Shown here: in pieces, positions 34,401-43,353 of the stretch | How the letters are laid out: the number at the start of each line of letters is the position of its first letter | Position numbering within the stretch: position 1 is the first letter of the stretch | Assembly: GCF_020567375.1 (NCBI RefSeq) | Contig: NZ_JAJBZM010000001.1 | Location: 975,935-1,039,934 of the forward strand | Reading direction: 5' to 3' | DNA from: Janibacter melonis | GTDB lineage: Bacteria > Actinomycetota > Actinomycetes > Actinomycetales > Dermatophilaceae | Length of the DNA: 64,000 nt | Notes under the pieces: model-generated | Told to the model about the DNA's origin: nothing | The model's database searches: none | The model's input: only the letters and a program-made list of their open reading frames with translations | Program-made: the position numbers and the translations under genes

Positions 34401-35239
34401 CCGCCGATCACCTCGCCGGTCTCCGGGTCGACGACACCGACGAGCTGCGCGGTCGGGATCGGCTCGACGAGGCCGGGGCCGTTGCCCGCGCTGCCGTTGA
34501 CCGCGGTCGAGACGGGGTGCGCCGCGAGGCGCCCGGGCAGGCTGATGTCGAGCATCTCCTGGACGTGACCAGGATCGGTGAGGTGCGGGTCGAGCCAGTC
34601 GTCCCAGACGTCCGGGTCGAGGACGAGCGGCTGGCGGTCGTGGATGCGGTCCATCCCGGGGTCGGCCGCGGTCGTCACGACGGCGAAGGTGGTCAGCCAG
34701 GCGGCCGGGTCGTCGGGGTCGGCGACGCCCGGGTCGCGCCAGAACTCGTAGAGCCCGGCGAGCGCGAGCGGGGCGTCGTCGCCGCGGTGGATGTAGAAGG
34801 GCTGCTTGCGCGGCTTGCCCTTCGCGTCGAGGGCGACCGGCGAGCGCTGCCACTCGTACCAGCCGTCGGCGGGCACGAGACAGCGCCGGCTCGTCGCCGC
34901 CTTCGCGTAGGACGACTTCTCCAGCGCGGTCTCGGCGCGGGCGTTGATCATCCGGATGCCGACCGAGGGGTCCTTCGACCAGCTCGGCACGAGACCCCAC
35001 GTCATGAGGCGCAGCTGGCGGGCGGGCTCCCCCTTCGTGCCGTCCTCCTCGCGTACCGCCCGGGTGAGCACGACACGGGCCTGCTTCGTCGGCGCGACGT
35101 TCCAGTCCGGGGTGCCCGGTGGCGGCTGCTGCGGGTTCTTCAGCACGGAGCGGCTCGGCTCCGCGGTGCGGTCGAGCTCGACCTGCAGCGCAGCGACGAT
35201 CTCCTCCATCTCGGCCGATGCCGCATAACGCCCGCACAT
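34397..35239 (-). CDS. SRAP-domain abasic-site protein (YedK/HMCES family)
   Basis: A 280-residue SRAP-family protein. Met1 is removed so that Cys2 in MCGRY can form a thiazolidine cross-link with abasic sites in single-stranded DNA. The other catalytic motifs are visible: PDWNVAPTKQ (the Asn), MTWGLVPSW, NARAETALEK, CLVPADGWYEW (the Glu) and the HDRQPLVL segment that supplies the His. The length is normal apart from a C-terminal tail with VDPETGEVIGG. The start follows from the required Cys2. It shares an ATGA overlap with the hydrolase gene. A homologue (Rv3226c) sits next to aroA in mycobacteria too. Confidence 0.95.
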   Translation of the reverse strand: MCGRYAASAEMEEIVAALQVELDRTAEPSRSVLKNPQQPPPGTPDWNVAPTKQARVVLTRAVREEDGTKGEPARQLRLMTWGLVPSWSKDPSVGIRMINARAETALEKSSYAKAATSRRCLVPADGWYEWQRSPVALDAKGKPRKQPFYIHRGDDAPLALAGLYEFWRDPGVADPDDPAAWLTTFAVVTTAADPGMDRIHDRQPLVLDPDVWDDWLDPHLTDPGHVQEMLDISLPGRLAAHPVSTAVNGSAGNGPGLVEPIPTAQLVGVVDPETGEVIGG

Positions 35240-35329
35240 GCGGGTCAGCCTAGGCACCCCGCGAGGATCACCGGTCCCGCAAGACGTCATACGGTAGGCG
35301 CGTACCTGTCCAGCGACCCAGGAGTGACC

Positions 35330-35833
35330 ATGCTCGTCCGACGACTCGCCCGTCCGATGCTCAGTGCCATCTTCATCTCCGGCGGCATCGGCGCCCTCCG
35401 CCACGCGCAGGGCCACGAGCCCATGACCGAGAACGTCAAGCCCTTCCTGAAGAAGATCGGCGTGCCGACCGACGACATGGAGACCCTCATCCGCGCCAAC
35501 GGCGCCGTGATGGTCGGTGCCGGTGCCCTCCTCGCGATCGGCCGCCTCCCCCGCCTGTCCAGCCTGGCCCTGCTCGTCTCGCTCGTCCCGACCACGGCCA
35601 CCCACGACTTCTGGGCGCAGAGCGACCCGCAGGCCAAGCAGATGCAGCAGATCCAGTTCTTCAAGAACCTCGGTCTGGCCGGCGGCCTGCTCCTCGCCGC
35701 GGTCGACACCGAGGGCAAGCCCGGTCTCGGCTACCGCGCGAAGATGGCCGGCGACAGCCTCGGCCGCTCCGCCCACACCGCCAAGCTCGAGGCCCGGCTC
35801 GCCGCCGCGAACGCCAAGAGCGCCCTGAGCTGA
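35330..35833 (+). CDS. DoxX family membrane protein
   Basis: A 167-residue membrane protein with four predicted helices: LVRRLARPMLSAIFISGGIG, a second around GAVMVGAGALLAIGRLP, a third from LSSLALLVSLVP and a fourth at NLGLAGGLLLAAVD. This matches DoxX/DoxD-like proteins, whose role in actinobacteria is tied to redox balance but not settled. The C-terminus is helical and Ala/Lys-rich. AGGAGTGACC precedes the ATG. It lies five bases before aroA, so the two are probably cotranscribed. Confidence 0.88.
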   Translation: MLVRRLARPMLSAIFISGGIGALRHAQGHEPMTENVKPFLKKIGVPTDDMETLIRANGAVMVGAGALLAIGRLPRLSSLALLVSLVPTTATHDFWAQSDPQAKQMQQIQFFKNLGLAGGLLLAAVDTEGKPGLGYRAKMAGDSLGRSAHTAKLEARLAAANAKSALS

Positions 35834-35838
35834 CCCGC

Positions 35839-37134
35839 ATGGATCATCCCGACTGGTCGGCGCCGGCGAGCCCCGGTCCCCTCGACGCCAGGGTCGCCCT
35901 GCCCGGCAGCAAGTCCCTGACGAACAGGTACCTCGTCCTCGCCGCGCTGGCCAGCGGCACCTCCCGGCTGCGCGCGCCGCTGCGCTCGCGCGACACCGAG
36001 CTCATGGCGCAGGCGCTGCGATCGCTCGGGACCGGGGTCGAGGACGCGACGGCCGCCCGCGGCGCCCTCGCCCCGGACTGGATCATCACCCCGTCGGCGC
36101 TGCGCGGCGGCGGTGAGGTCGACTGCGGCCTCGCCGGCACCGTCATGCGCTTCGTCCCGCCGGTCGCGGCGCTGTGCGACGGGCCCGTGGCCTTCGACGG
36201 CGACGAGCACGCGCGGGTGCGCCCGATGGCGGCCGTGCTCGACGCGCTGCGCGACCTCGGCGTGCGCGTCGAGGACGACGGCCGGGGCGCGCTGCCCTTC
36301 GTCGTCCACGGCACCGGGTCGGTGCGCGGCGGCCGGGTCGTCATGGACGCCTCGGCCTCCTCGCAGTACGTCTCGGCGCTGCTCCTCGCGGGGTCCCGCT
36401 TCGAGGAGGGGATCACCGTCGTGCACGAGGGCGGCCCGCTGCCCTCCCTCCCCCACGTCGAGATGACCGTCGAGGCGCTGCGCGACGCCGGCGCGGTCGT
36501 CGACGACTCCGAGCCGAGCACGTGGCACGTCGAGCCCGGCGAGCTGCTGCCGCTCGACGTCACGGTCGAGCCCGACCTGTCCAACGCCGCCCCCTTCGTC
36601 GCCGCGGCCCTCGTCTGCGGCGGCACGGTGCGGGTGCCGCACTGGCCTCAGCACACGACGCAGGCCGGCGACCGGATCCGCGAGCTGCTCGCGGGCATGG
36701 GCGCCGAGGTCGTGCGCGAGGGCCAGGACCTGCGGGTCACCGGTCACGGCCAGGTCGGAGCCTTCGACGTCGACCTGCACGACACCGCCGAGCTCACCCC
36801 CGTCGTCGCCGCGCTCGGGGCGCTCGCCGACGGCCCGTGCCGCATCCGCGGGGTCGCCCACATCCGCGGCCACGAGACCGACCGGCTCGCCGCCCTGCGC
36901 ACCGAGCTCGAGGGCTTCGGGGTCGGGGTGGAGGAGCTCGAGGACGGGCTCGTCATCCGACCGGCGCCGTTGCGGGCGCACTCGATGCGCACCTACGCCG
37001 ACCACCGCATGGTCATGGCCGGTGCGGTCCTCGCGCTGCGCGCGCCCGGCACGGTCGTGCTCGACCCCGGCACCGTGGCCAAGACCCTGCCGAGCTTCAC
37101 CGGCCTGTGGTCGGACATGCTCGGGCAGCGCTGA
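35839..37134 (+). CDS. aroA: 3-phosphoshikimate 1-carboxyvinyltransferase (EPSP synthase)
   Basis: A 431-residue enzyme of the shikimate pathway that joins shikimate-3-phosphate and phosphoenolpyruvate. Visible sites are LPGSKSLTNRYLVLAAL (Lys and Ser for S3P/PEP), the CGLAGTVMRF segment in place of the more usual GNAGTxxR, MDASASSQYVSALL, DLSNAAPFVAAAL and HIRGHETDRLAAL with THE C-terminal YADHRMVMAGAVL. The replacement of GNAGT by GLAGT is a noticeable change near the PEP/glyphosate site and is shared by several actinobacteria. It is followed directly by rsgA with a one-base overlap. Confidence 0.96.
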   Translation: MDHPDWSAPASPGPLDARVALPGSKSLTNRYLVLAALASGTSRLRAPLRSRDTELMAQALRSLGTGVEDATAARGALAPDWIITPSALRGGGEVDCGLAGTVMRFVPPVAALCDGPVAFDGDEHARVRPMAAVLDALRDLGVRVEDDGRGALPFVVHGTGSVRGGRVVMDASASSQYVSALLLAGSRFEEGITVVHEGGPLPSLPHVEMTVEALRDAGAVVDDSEPSTWHVEPGELLPLDVTVEPDLSNAAPFVAAALVCGGTVRVPHWPQHTTQAGDRIRELLAGMGAEVVREGQDLRVTGHGQVGAFDVDLHDTAELTPVVAALGALADGPCRIRGVAHIRGHETDRLAALRTELEGFGVGVEELEDGLVIRPAPLRAHSMRTYADHRMVMAGAVLALRAPGTVVLDPGTVAKTLPSFTGLWSDMLGQR

Positions 37135-38207
37135 TGCCGGGCCGGGGACGCGTCTACGACGAGCGCGACGTCCGCGTCCGGCCCAGCCGCCGCGGCACCC
37201 GCCCGCGCACGAAGGAGCGTCCCGCCCACGACGACGCCGTCGTCGGCATGGTCACGGCCGTCGACCGCGGCCGGTGGACGACCCTCGTGCCTGCCGACGC
37301 GGCCGGGCCGGAGCGTGTCGTCATCGCCATGCGGGCGCGCGAGTTCGGGCGCAGCCCCGTCGTCGTCGGCGACGAGGTGGGCATGGTCGGCGACACCTCC
37401 GGCGTCGAGGGGTCGCTGGCCCGGATCGTGCGCATCCAGGAGCGCCGCACGCTGCTGCGCCGCACCGCCGACGACACCGACCCCTTCGAGCGGGCGATCG
37501 TCGCCAACGCCGACCAGCTCGTCGTCGTCTCGGCCCTGGCCAACCCCGAGCCGCGTCCCCGCCTCATCGACCGCTGCCTCGTCGCGGCGTACGACGCAGG
37601 TCTGGACCCGCTGCTCGTCCTCACGAAGTCCGATCTCGCGAGCGGCGAGGACTTCCTCGCCCAGTACGCCCCGCTCGACGTGCCGCACGTGACGACCGCC
37701 GTGCTCGAGCCGGGCAGCGAGGGCCTCGCCGACCTGCAGCATCGGCTCGCCGGCCGGATGAGCGTGCTCGTCGGTCACTCCGGCGTCGGCAAGTCCACGC
37801 TCGTCAACGCGCTCGTACCCGACGCAGGGCGAGCCATCGGTCACGTCAACGACGTCACCGGGCGCGGCCGCCACACCTCGACCTCCGCCGTCGGCCTGCG
37901 CCTGCCGCCCCTCGACGGGTCGGACGACGCCCAGGGCGAGGACACCCCGTCGTCCGGGTGGATCATCGACACCCCGGGCATCCGCTCCTTCGGTCTCGCG
38001 CACGTCGAGCCCGACCGGATCATCGGGCACTTCCCCGAGCTGTCGCAGGGCGCCGAGGAGGGATGCCCGCGCGGGTGCACGCACGACGAGCCGGACTGCG
38101 GGCTCGACGAGTGGGTGGAGCAGGGGCACGCCGGGCCCAACGGCGAGCAGCGGCTGGACTCCTTCCGCCGACTGCTGCGCGCCCGCACGCCGCAGACCGG
38201 GGACTGA
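37134..38207 (+). CDS. rsgA: Ribosome small-subunit biogenesis GTPase RsgA
   Basis: A 357-residue circularly permuted GTPase that acts late in 30S maturation. An OB-fold region (about 35-105) comes first, then the permuted G motifs in the order G4 LTKSDLA, G1 GHSGVGKSTL, G3 DTPGIRSFG, and finally the zinc domain CPRGCTHDEPDC (Cys-x4-Cys-x-His-x5-Cys). All key residues are present. The N-terminal extension is basic (RPSRRGTRPRTKERP). The ATG at 37134 uses the last base of the aroA stop. The aroA-rsgA order is conserved in actinobacteria (Rv3227-Rv3228). Confidence 0.96.
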   Translation: MPGRGRVYDERDVRVRPSRRGTRPRTKERPAHDDAVVGMVTAVDRGRWTTLVPADAAGPERVVIAMRAREFGRSPVVVGDEVGMVGDTSGVEGSLARIVRIQERRTLLRRTADDTDPFERAIVANADQLVVVSALANPEPRPRLIDRCLVAAYDAGLDPLLVLTKSDLASGEDFLAQYAPLDVPHVTTAVLEPGSEGLADLQHRLAGRMSVLVGHSGVGKSTLVNALVPDAGRAIGHVNDVTGRGRHTSTSAVGLRLPPLDGSDDAQGEDTPSSGWIIDTPGIRSFGLAHVEPDRIIGHFPELSQGAEEGCPRGCTHDEPDCGLDEWVEQGHAGPNGEQRLDSFRRLLRARTPQTGD

Positions 38208-38250
38208 GGGGTCCCGGGGACGGGGCCGCCCGTCGGCTACGTTGACCGGC

Positions 38251-39048
38251 ATGGATCCCAGCCCCTACGGAGACGACCTGCGCCTGGCGCACGTGCTCGC
38301 CGACCAGGTCGAGCCGATCACCATGGGGCGCTTCCGCGCCAGCGACCTCGTCGTCGAGTCCAAGCCCGACCTCACCCCGGTGACCCAGGCCGACCGCGAC
38401 TGCGAGGCGACGATCCGCTCCCAGCTCTCGCGCTACCGCAACCGCGACGCCGTCATCGGCGAGGAGTTCGAGCCGACGGGGCACAGCAAGCGGCAGTGGG
38501 TCATCGACCCCATCGACGGCACGAAGAACTACGTGCGGGGCGTGCCCGTGTGGGCCACGCTCATCGGGCTCGTCGAGGACGGCGAGTGCGTCATGGGCCT
38601 GGTCTCGGCCCCGGCGCTCGGCCGACGCTGGTGGGCGGCGAAGGGTGCCGGCGCGTGGTCCGGCCGCTCGATCGCCAAGGCCGAGCAGATCCACGTCTCG
38701 AAGGTCGGCGAGGTCTCCGACAGCTCCTTCTCGTACTCCTCGATCGACGGGTGGCGCGAGGCCGGACGCGGCATGTCCTTCCTGCGGCTGACCTCCGAGG
38801 TGTGGCGCACGCGGGCGTACGGGGACTTCTGGTCCTACATGCTCCTCGCCGAGGGCGCGGTCGACGCCGCCGCGGAGCCCGAGCTCGAGCTCTACGACAT
38901 GGGGGCGCTCGTCGCGATCGTCACCGAGGCCGGTGGGCGCTTCACCTCGCTCGAGGGCGAGGACGGCCCGTGGGGTGGCAACGCCCTGGCGACGAACGGC
39001 CTGCTCCACGACGCCTACCTCGATCGTCTCGCCCCCGACGAGTCCTGA
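38251..39048 (+). CDS. hisN: Histidinol-phosphatase of the inositol monophosphatase family
   Basis: A 265-residue Mg-dependent phosphatase. The IMPase-fold metal motifs are present: VTQADRDCE, GEEFE (Glu), WVIDPIDGTKNYVRG and the final ELYDMGALVAIVTEAGG. In actinobacteria this subgroup supplies the histidinol-phosphatase step of histidine synthesis, so the name HisN is used; activity on other sugar phosphates cannot be excluded from sequence. The ATG at 38251 is preferred; a TTG at 38242 is also in frame. It lies 43 bases after rsgA and is followed by a long palindromic terminator. Confidence 0.88.
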   Translation: MDPSPYGDDLRLAHVLADQVEPITMGRFRASDLVVESKPDLTPVTQADRDCEATIRSQLSRYRNRDAVIGEEFEPTGHSKRQWVIDPIDGTKNYVRGVPVWATLIGLVEDGECVMGLVSAPALGRRWWAAKGAGAWSGRSIAKAEQIHVSKVGEVSDSSFSYSSIDGWREAGRGMSFLRLTSEVWRTRAYGDFWSYMLLAEGAVDAAAEPELELYDMGALVAIVTEAGGRFTSLEGEDGPWGGNALATNGLLHDAYLDRLAPDES

Positions 39049-39053
39049 CGCGA

Positions 39054-39101
39054 GCTACCACGCAGTACTGGTGGTGATCACGACCAGTACTGCGTGGTAG
39101 C
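39054..39101. terminator. 48-bp palindrome, bidirectional terminator
   Basis: GCTACCACGCAGTACTGGT (39054-39072) pairs perfectly with ACCAGTACTGCGTGGTAGC (39083-39101), and the ten bases between contain the self-complementary GTGATCAC. Only one central base pair is mismatched. It starts five bases after the hisN stop and lies before the end of the convergent peptidase gene. Its sequence differs from the palindromes near 28.8 and 29.9 kb. Confidence 0.85.
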
Positions 39102-39118
39102 CGGAGGGGTAGGGGGCG

Positions 39119-40516
39119 TCAGGCGGGGACGACGCTCACGGGACCGATGCCGAGCGCCTCGACCTCGTCGCGGTACGCGGAGGCGTCACCGACGACGACG
39201 ACGGTCCAGTCGGTGCCCACGTCCTCGCGCCACGCGGCGTCGAGGTCCTCCGGGGTGAGCCGGCGCATCGCGGCGACCGTGTCGGAGGTGAAGGTGAGCG
39301 GGAGCCCGTCGGCCGCGAGGTGGGCCAGCTCGTCGGCGAGTGCGTCGGCGGTCGCGTACCGGCCCGGCGCGGTAAGCGTCATGAAGTCCACGCCCGACGT
39401 CGCCTCGACCGGGGTCACCCCGTCGGCGACGCCGCGCAGGATCTCGTCGAGGAGGCGAAGGGAGTCGACCGTCGCGTCCGCGCGCACCGACCCGGAGACG
39501 ACGAAGGTGCCGCCGACCTGGCGCGGGCGGAAGCCGCTGCGGATGCCATAGGTGTAGCCCTTCTCCTCGCGCAGGACCGCGTCGATCCGGGCGTTGGGGG
39601 CACCGCCGATGACGTAGCCGAGCACCGGGAAGGCCGGCCACCGCGGCGCCCGGCGGTCCGGGCCGGACGTCGCGAGGATGAGCTCGGACTGCACCGATCC
39701 GGGGCGGTCGACGAGCACGACCCGGGCGGCGTCCTGCGCCCGCGGGGCGGGCACGCGCTCCCACTCCTGCACCGGGCCCGGCGTCGTCCACGAGCCGAGG
39801 CTGGCCTCGAGCAGGCCGTCGACGTCGACGTCGGTGAGGTCCCCGGCGACGACGACGGTGCCGCCGTGGGGGTGGACGTGCTCGCGGTGGAACGCGACGA
39901 CGTCGTCACGGGTGATCGCGGCGACGCTCTGCGCCGACCCCGCGCCGGGGCGGCTGGCCCGGGTCTGCGGGTCGTAGTACGTCGCGGCCAGCTGGCGCAT
40001 CGCACGGTGCGGCGCCGACGCGCGCTCCTGCTCGATGTCCTGCAGCCGGGTGCGCACCGCCCGGGTGACCTCGCCCGGCGCGAAGGCCGGCTCGCGCACG
40101 ATCTCGGTCATGAGGGTGAGCGCCTCGCCGAGGTGCCGCTGCGGCACGTCGAGGTCGACCCCGAGCGAGCCCTCGCTCATGCCCGCGCCGATCCCGACGC
40201 CGAGCCGCTCGAGGATCTCGGAGAGCTCGCGCTGGTCGTGCTGCTGGGTGCCCTCGTCGAGCAGCCCGGCCATGACCCACGCGACGCCTTCGAGCTCACG
40301 CGGCTCGGCGCGAAGGGGGAGCGGCAGGGTGAGGCGCACGGATGTCACGTACTGACCGGGCACGTCGAGGACGAGCGCGGTGAGGCCGTTGGGCAGCTCG
40401 CGCACACGCGGCTCGGGGAAGGTCCACTCCCCCGCGGCCGCGACCTCTGGCCGCCCCGGCTGGCCGCTCGGCTGGTCGGTGCTCGTCTGCTCGGTGCTCG
40501 TCTGGTCCATGCTCAT
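39119..40516 (-). CDS. M16 peptidase homologue lacking the zinc motif
   Basis: A 465-residue pitrilysin-type protein with the two-lobed M16 fold (ELPNGLTALVLDVPGQYVTS at the start, EEKGYTYGIRSGF in the second lobe with the conserved Tyr). The position expected for HxxEH reads AWVMAGLLDEGT, so the zinc site is absent. It probably pairs with the active subunit encoded upstream, as in two-subunit M16 enzymes. The N-terminus is a Ser/Thr/Gln-rich tail (MDQTSTEQTSTDQPSG) with a short repeat. The ATG at 40516 overlaps the partner's stop by four bases; the ATG at 40510 is an alternative. Confidence 0.9.
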   Translation of the reverse strand: MSMDQTSTEQTSTDQPSGQPGRPEVAAAGEWTFPEPRVRELPNGLTALVLDVPGQYVTSVRLTLPLPLRAEPRELEGVAWVMAGLLDEGTQQHDQRELSEILERLGVGIGAGMSEGSLGVDLDVPQRHLGEALTLMTEIVREPAFAPGEVTRAVRTRLQDIEQERASAPHRAMRQLAATYYDPQTRASRPGAGSAQSVAAITRDDVVAFHREHVHPHGGTVVVAGDLTDVDVDGLLEASLGSWTTPGPVQEWERVPAPRAQDAARVVLVDRPGSVQSELILATSGPDRRAPRWPAFPVLGYVIGGAPNARIDAVLREEKGYTYGIRSGFRPRQVGGTFVVSGSVRADATVDSLRLLDEILRGVADGVTPVEATSGVDFMTLTAPGRYATADALADELAHLAADGLPLTFTSDTVAAMRRLTPEDLDAAWREDVGTDWTVVVVGDASAYRDEVEALGIGPVSVVPA

Positions 40517-41811
40517 GCGGCCACCTCCGTGCCGGCGCTCGTGCGGTAGGCGACGACGGCGCGCGCCTGCGGTCGCAACCACCGCGCCGCCGCCGCGCGC
40601 ACCTCCTCGGCGGTGATCGCCGCTGCCTCGTCGAGGAAGGTGTTGATGTGCTCGGGGTCGTCGTGCAGCGAGGTGTAGTGGCAGATGATGTCGGCCCGCT
40701 CGTCCTTCGCGGCGAGCGCGGAGAGCCACGCCCGCTCCGTCTGGGCCAGCACGGCGTCCATCTGCGCGGAGGTCGGACCCTCCTGCGCGAAGCGCTCGAG
40801 CTCCTCGCAGATGCTCGCCTCGACCTCGTCGAGCGAGGCGCCGTCGGCGATGTCGGCGACGACGAGCCCGAGGCTCACCCCGTCGACGAAGCCCATCGCC
40901 GTCGACTGCACGTGGTTGGCGCTGCCCTGCTCGCGCACGAGCTGCTGCTCCAGCGGCGAGAAGCTCAGCCCCGCGAGGCAGTCGAGCGCGACGGAGCACG
41001 CGAGGAATTCGCGCCGCGACTCCCCCGACTCGGCCGGGAGCCGGAAGGCGAGGTGCAGCCGGTCGTTGGGCACCTCCGCCTCGGTGATCTCGTGGCGCAC
41101 GGGAGAGGTGAGCGGCTCGAGCTGGGCGAGGGGCTCCCTTCGCGGCTCGGCACGGTGCTCGACCCACCCGAGGTAGCGCTGCGCGAGCTCGAAGCCGCGC
41201 TCGGGCGTGACGTCGCCGCACAGCGTGAGCACGGTGTTGTCCGGCGCGTAGTGCGCTCGGAAGAACGCGTGGACGTCCTCGAGCGAGGCGGCGTCGAGGT
41301 CCTCCATCGACCCGATCGTCGGGTGGTGGTACGGGTGACCCTGCGGGAAGACCGTCTCGTACACCGTCGTCATCGCCTGCCCGTAGGGCTGGTTGTCGTA
41401 GCGCTGGCGCTTCTCCTCCTTGACGACGTCGCGCTGGTTGTCCAGCGCCTCCTGCGTCACGGCGGCCAGGAGCGCGGCGTGCCGGTCGCCCTCGAGCCAC
41501 AGCGCGAGCTCGAGCGCCCCCGTCGGCACCGTCTCGAAGTAGTTCGTGCGGTCGAACCACGTCGTCGCGTTGAGCCGTCCGCCGACGCCCATGAGCGCCT
41601 GGAAGTGCTCGCCCTCGGCGACGTGCGCGCTGCCCTGGAACATCAGGTGCTCGAAGAGGTGCGCGAAGCCGGTGCGGCCGGGCGCCTCGTGACGGCTGCC
41701 GACCCCCACCCAGAGGTTGACGGTGACGGTCGGGCTCGCGTGGTCGGGCTGGACGACGACGCGCAGCCCGTTGCCGAGCGTCCTCGTCTCGATCGGGTAG
41801 TCCAGGGACAT
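40513..41811 (-). CDS. M16 family zinc metallopeptidase (active subunit)
   Basis: A 432-residue M16 peptidase with the inverted zinc motif HLFEHLMF (HxxEH, about 51-58) and the downstream Glu in the EALDNQRDVVKEEKRQRYD stretch, so the active site is complete. The start reads IETRTLGNGLRVVVQPD, typical of the family. No signal peptide is seen, so it acts in the cytoplasm, likely on short peptides. It is the first gene of a two-gene unit with the zinc-less homologue. Confidence 0.94.
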   Translation of the reverse strand: MSLDYPIETRTLGNGLRVVVQPDHASPTVTVNLWVGVGSRHEAPGRTGFAHLFEHLMFQGSAHVAEGEHFQALMGVGGRLNATTWFDRTNYFETVPTGALELALWLEGDRHAALLAAVTQEALDNQRDVVKEEKRQRYDNQPYGQAMTTVYETVFPQGHPYHHPTIGSMEDLDAASLEDVHAFFRAHYAPDNTVLTLCGDVTPERGFELAQRYLGWVEHRAEPRREPLAQLEPLTSPVRHEITEAEVPNDRLHLAFRLPAESGESRREFLACSVALDCLAGLSFSPLEQQLVREQGSANHVQSTAMGFVDGVSLGLVVADIADGASLDEVEASICEELERFAQEGPTSAQMDAVLAQTERAWLSALAAKDERADIICHYTSLHDDPEHINTFLDEAAAITAEEVRAAAARWLRPQARAVVAYRTSAGTEVAA

Positions 41812-41865
41812 GGCGTCACCCTAGACGCCACCCCTGGGCCACCCGACCGCCAGGACGGGCCGGGC

Positions 41866-43287
41866 TCAGGCGGCGGAGCCGGCCCCGCCCTCGGCGCGGC
41901 CGTCGCCCTCGTCGCGGTCGTCCCGTTCCTCGCCGACGCGCGGCATGCGCGGGTAGGCCGCCTCGTGCCCGAGGTCGTCCATCGCGTTGCGCGCGAAGAC
42001 CTGCTGCATCGTCATGACGCGCTCGCCGCGGCTGTCGCCGAAGAAGGTGATGAACCAGTTGAGCAGGGTCGACACGCGCGTCTTGAAGCCGACCATCGCC
42101 ATGAGGTGCACGGCGAGCCACGCCATCCACGCGATGAAGCCGCTGAAGTTGATCTTGCCGACGGAGGCGACGGCGGAGAACTTCGAGATCGTCGCCATCG
42201 AGCCCTTGTCGCGGTAGACGAAGGGGTCGGCCGGCGCCTTGCCCTCGAGACGCCGCACGATCTGGTCGGCCGCGTAGCGCCCGCCCTGGATCGCGAGCTG
42301 GGCGACGCCCGGGTAGCCCTTGAGGTTGACCATGTCGCCGATGACGAAGATCTCGGGGTGGCCGGGCACGGTGAGGTCGTCCTCGACGTGCACGCGGCCC
42401 GCGCGGTCGACCTCGGCACCGGTCTGCTCGGCGACCATCCGGCCGAGGGGCGACCCGGCGACGCCGGCGGCCCACACCTTCGTCATCGCGTCGATGCGTC
42501 GACGCTCGCCGCCCTCGTCCTCGACCTCGATGCCGGTCTCGTCGACGTCGACGACCTTCGCGCCGAGCTGGACGTCGATGCCGCGCTTGATGAGGCTGGT
42601 GCGCGCCTTCTCCGAGAGGCGGTCCCCGAAGGTCGGCAGCACCTTCGGCGCCGCGTCGAGGAGCACGACGCGGGCGTCGTGCGGGTCGATCCGGCGGAAC
42701 TCGCGCTTGAGCGTGCGCTGCGAGACCTCGGCGATCTGACCGGCCATCTCGACACCCGTCGGGCCCGCGCCGACGACGACGAAGGTGAGCAGCCGCTCGC
42801 GCTCGGCGGGGTCGTCCGCGAGCTCGGCGAGCTCGAAGGCCCCGAAGATCCGACCGCGCAGCTCGAGCGCGTTGTCGATGTCCTTCATGCCCGGCGCGTG
42901 CCGAGCGTAGTGGTCGTTGCCGAAGTAGGACTGACCGGCGCCGGCGGCGATGACGAGGCTGTCGTAGGGCGTCGTCGTGTCGCGACCGACCGCGCGGTGG
43001 GTCACCGTGCGGGCCTCGACGTCGATCGCGTGCACGTCGCCGAGCAGCACCTCGACGTTGGCCTGGTGGGCGAGCACGTCACGCGTCGTCGGGGCGATGT
43101 CGCCCTCGGAGAGGATGCCCGTCGCCACCTGGTAGAGCAGCGGCTGGAAGAGGTGGTGGGAGGTGCGCGAGACGAGGGTGACGTCGACATCGGCGCGGGC
43201 TAGCGCCTTGGCGGTGAAGAGACCGCCGAAGCCCGATCCGATGATGACGACACGGTGCCGGCCAGTACGTGCGTTCACCCCATCCAT
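41866..43287 (-). CDS. ndh: Type II NADH dehydrogenase (NDH-2)
   Basis: A 473-residue flavoprotein that passes electrons from NADH to quinone without pumping protons. It has two dinucleotide-binding motifs, VVIIGSGFGGLFTAKAL at the N-terminus for FAD and VVVGAGPTGVEMAGQI at about 165 for NADH, a FVIGDMVNLKG FAD segment and a C-terminal hydrophobic stretch (FIAWMAWLAVHLMAMVGF) for membrane attachment. The ATG at 43287 has GGAGG eight bases upstream; an in-frame start at 43338 lacks a good site. The C-terminal tail is highly charged (Glu/Asp/Arg). Confidence 0.94.
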   Translation of the reverse strand: MDGVNARTGRHRVVIIGSGFGGLFTAKALARADVDVTLVSRTSHHLFQPLLYQVATGILSEGDIAPTTRDVLAHQANVEVLLGDVHAIDVEARTVTHRAVGRDTTTPYDSLVIAAGAGQSYFGNDHYARHAPGMKDIDNALELRGRIFGAFELAELADDPAERERLLTFVVVGAGPTGVEMAGQIAEVSQRTLKREFRRIDPHDARVVLLDAAPKVLPTFGDRLSEKARTSLIKRGIDVQLGAKVVDVDETGIEVEDEGGERRRIDAMTKVWAAGVAGSPLGRMVAEQTGAEVDRAGRVHVEDDLTVPGHPEIFVIGDMVNLKGYPGVAQLAIQGGRYAADQIVRRLEGKAPADPFVYRDKGSMATISKFSAVASVGKINFSGFIAWMAWLAVHLMAMVGFKTRVSTLLNWFITFFGDSRGERVMTMQQVFARNAMDDLGHEAAYPRMPRVGEERDDRDEGDGRAEGGAGSAA

Positions 43288-43353
43288 TGTGCCCGCCTCC
43301 CTCTCCTGGCGACGAAACGACGGCTCCTCGCTGTCCACCCTTCGGTCGGGCGG

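Noticed and set aside
40648-43203. An 851-codon open frame on the plus strand opposite the M16 and NDH-2 genes
   Set aside because: It is antisense to two well-supported genes, shows no domain and has the Arg/Gly/Ala-rich composition expected of a shadow frame in GC-rich DNA.
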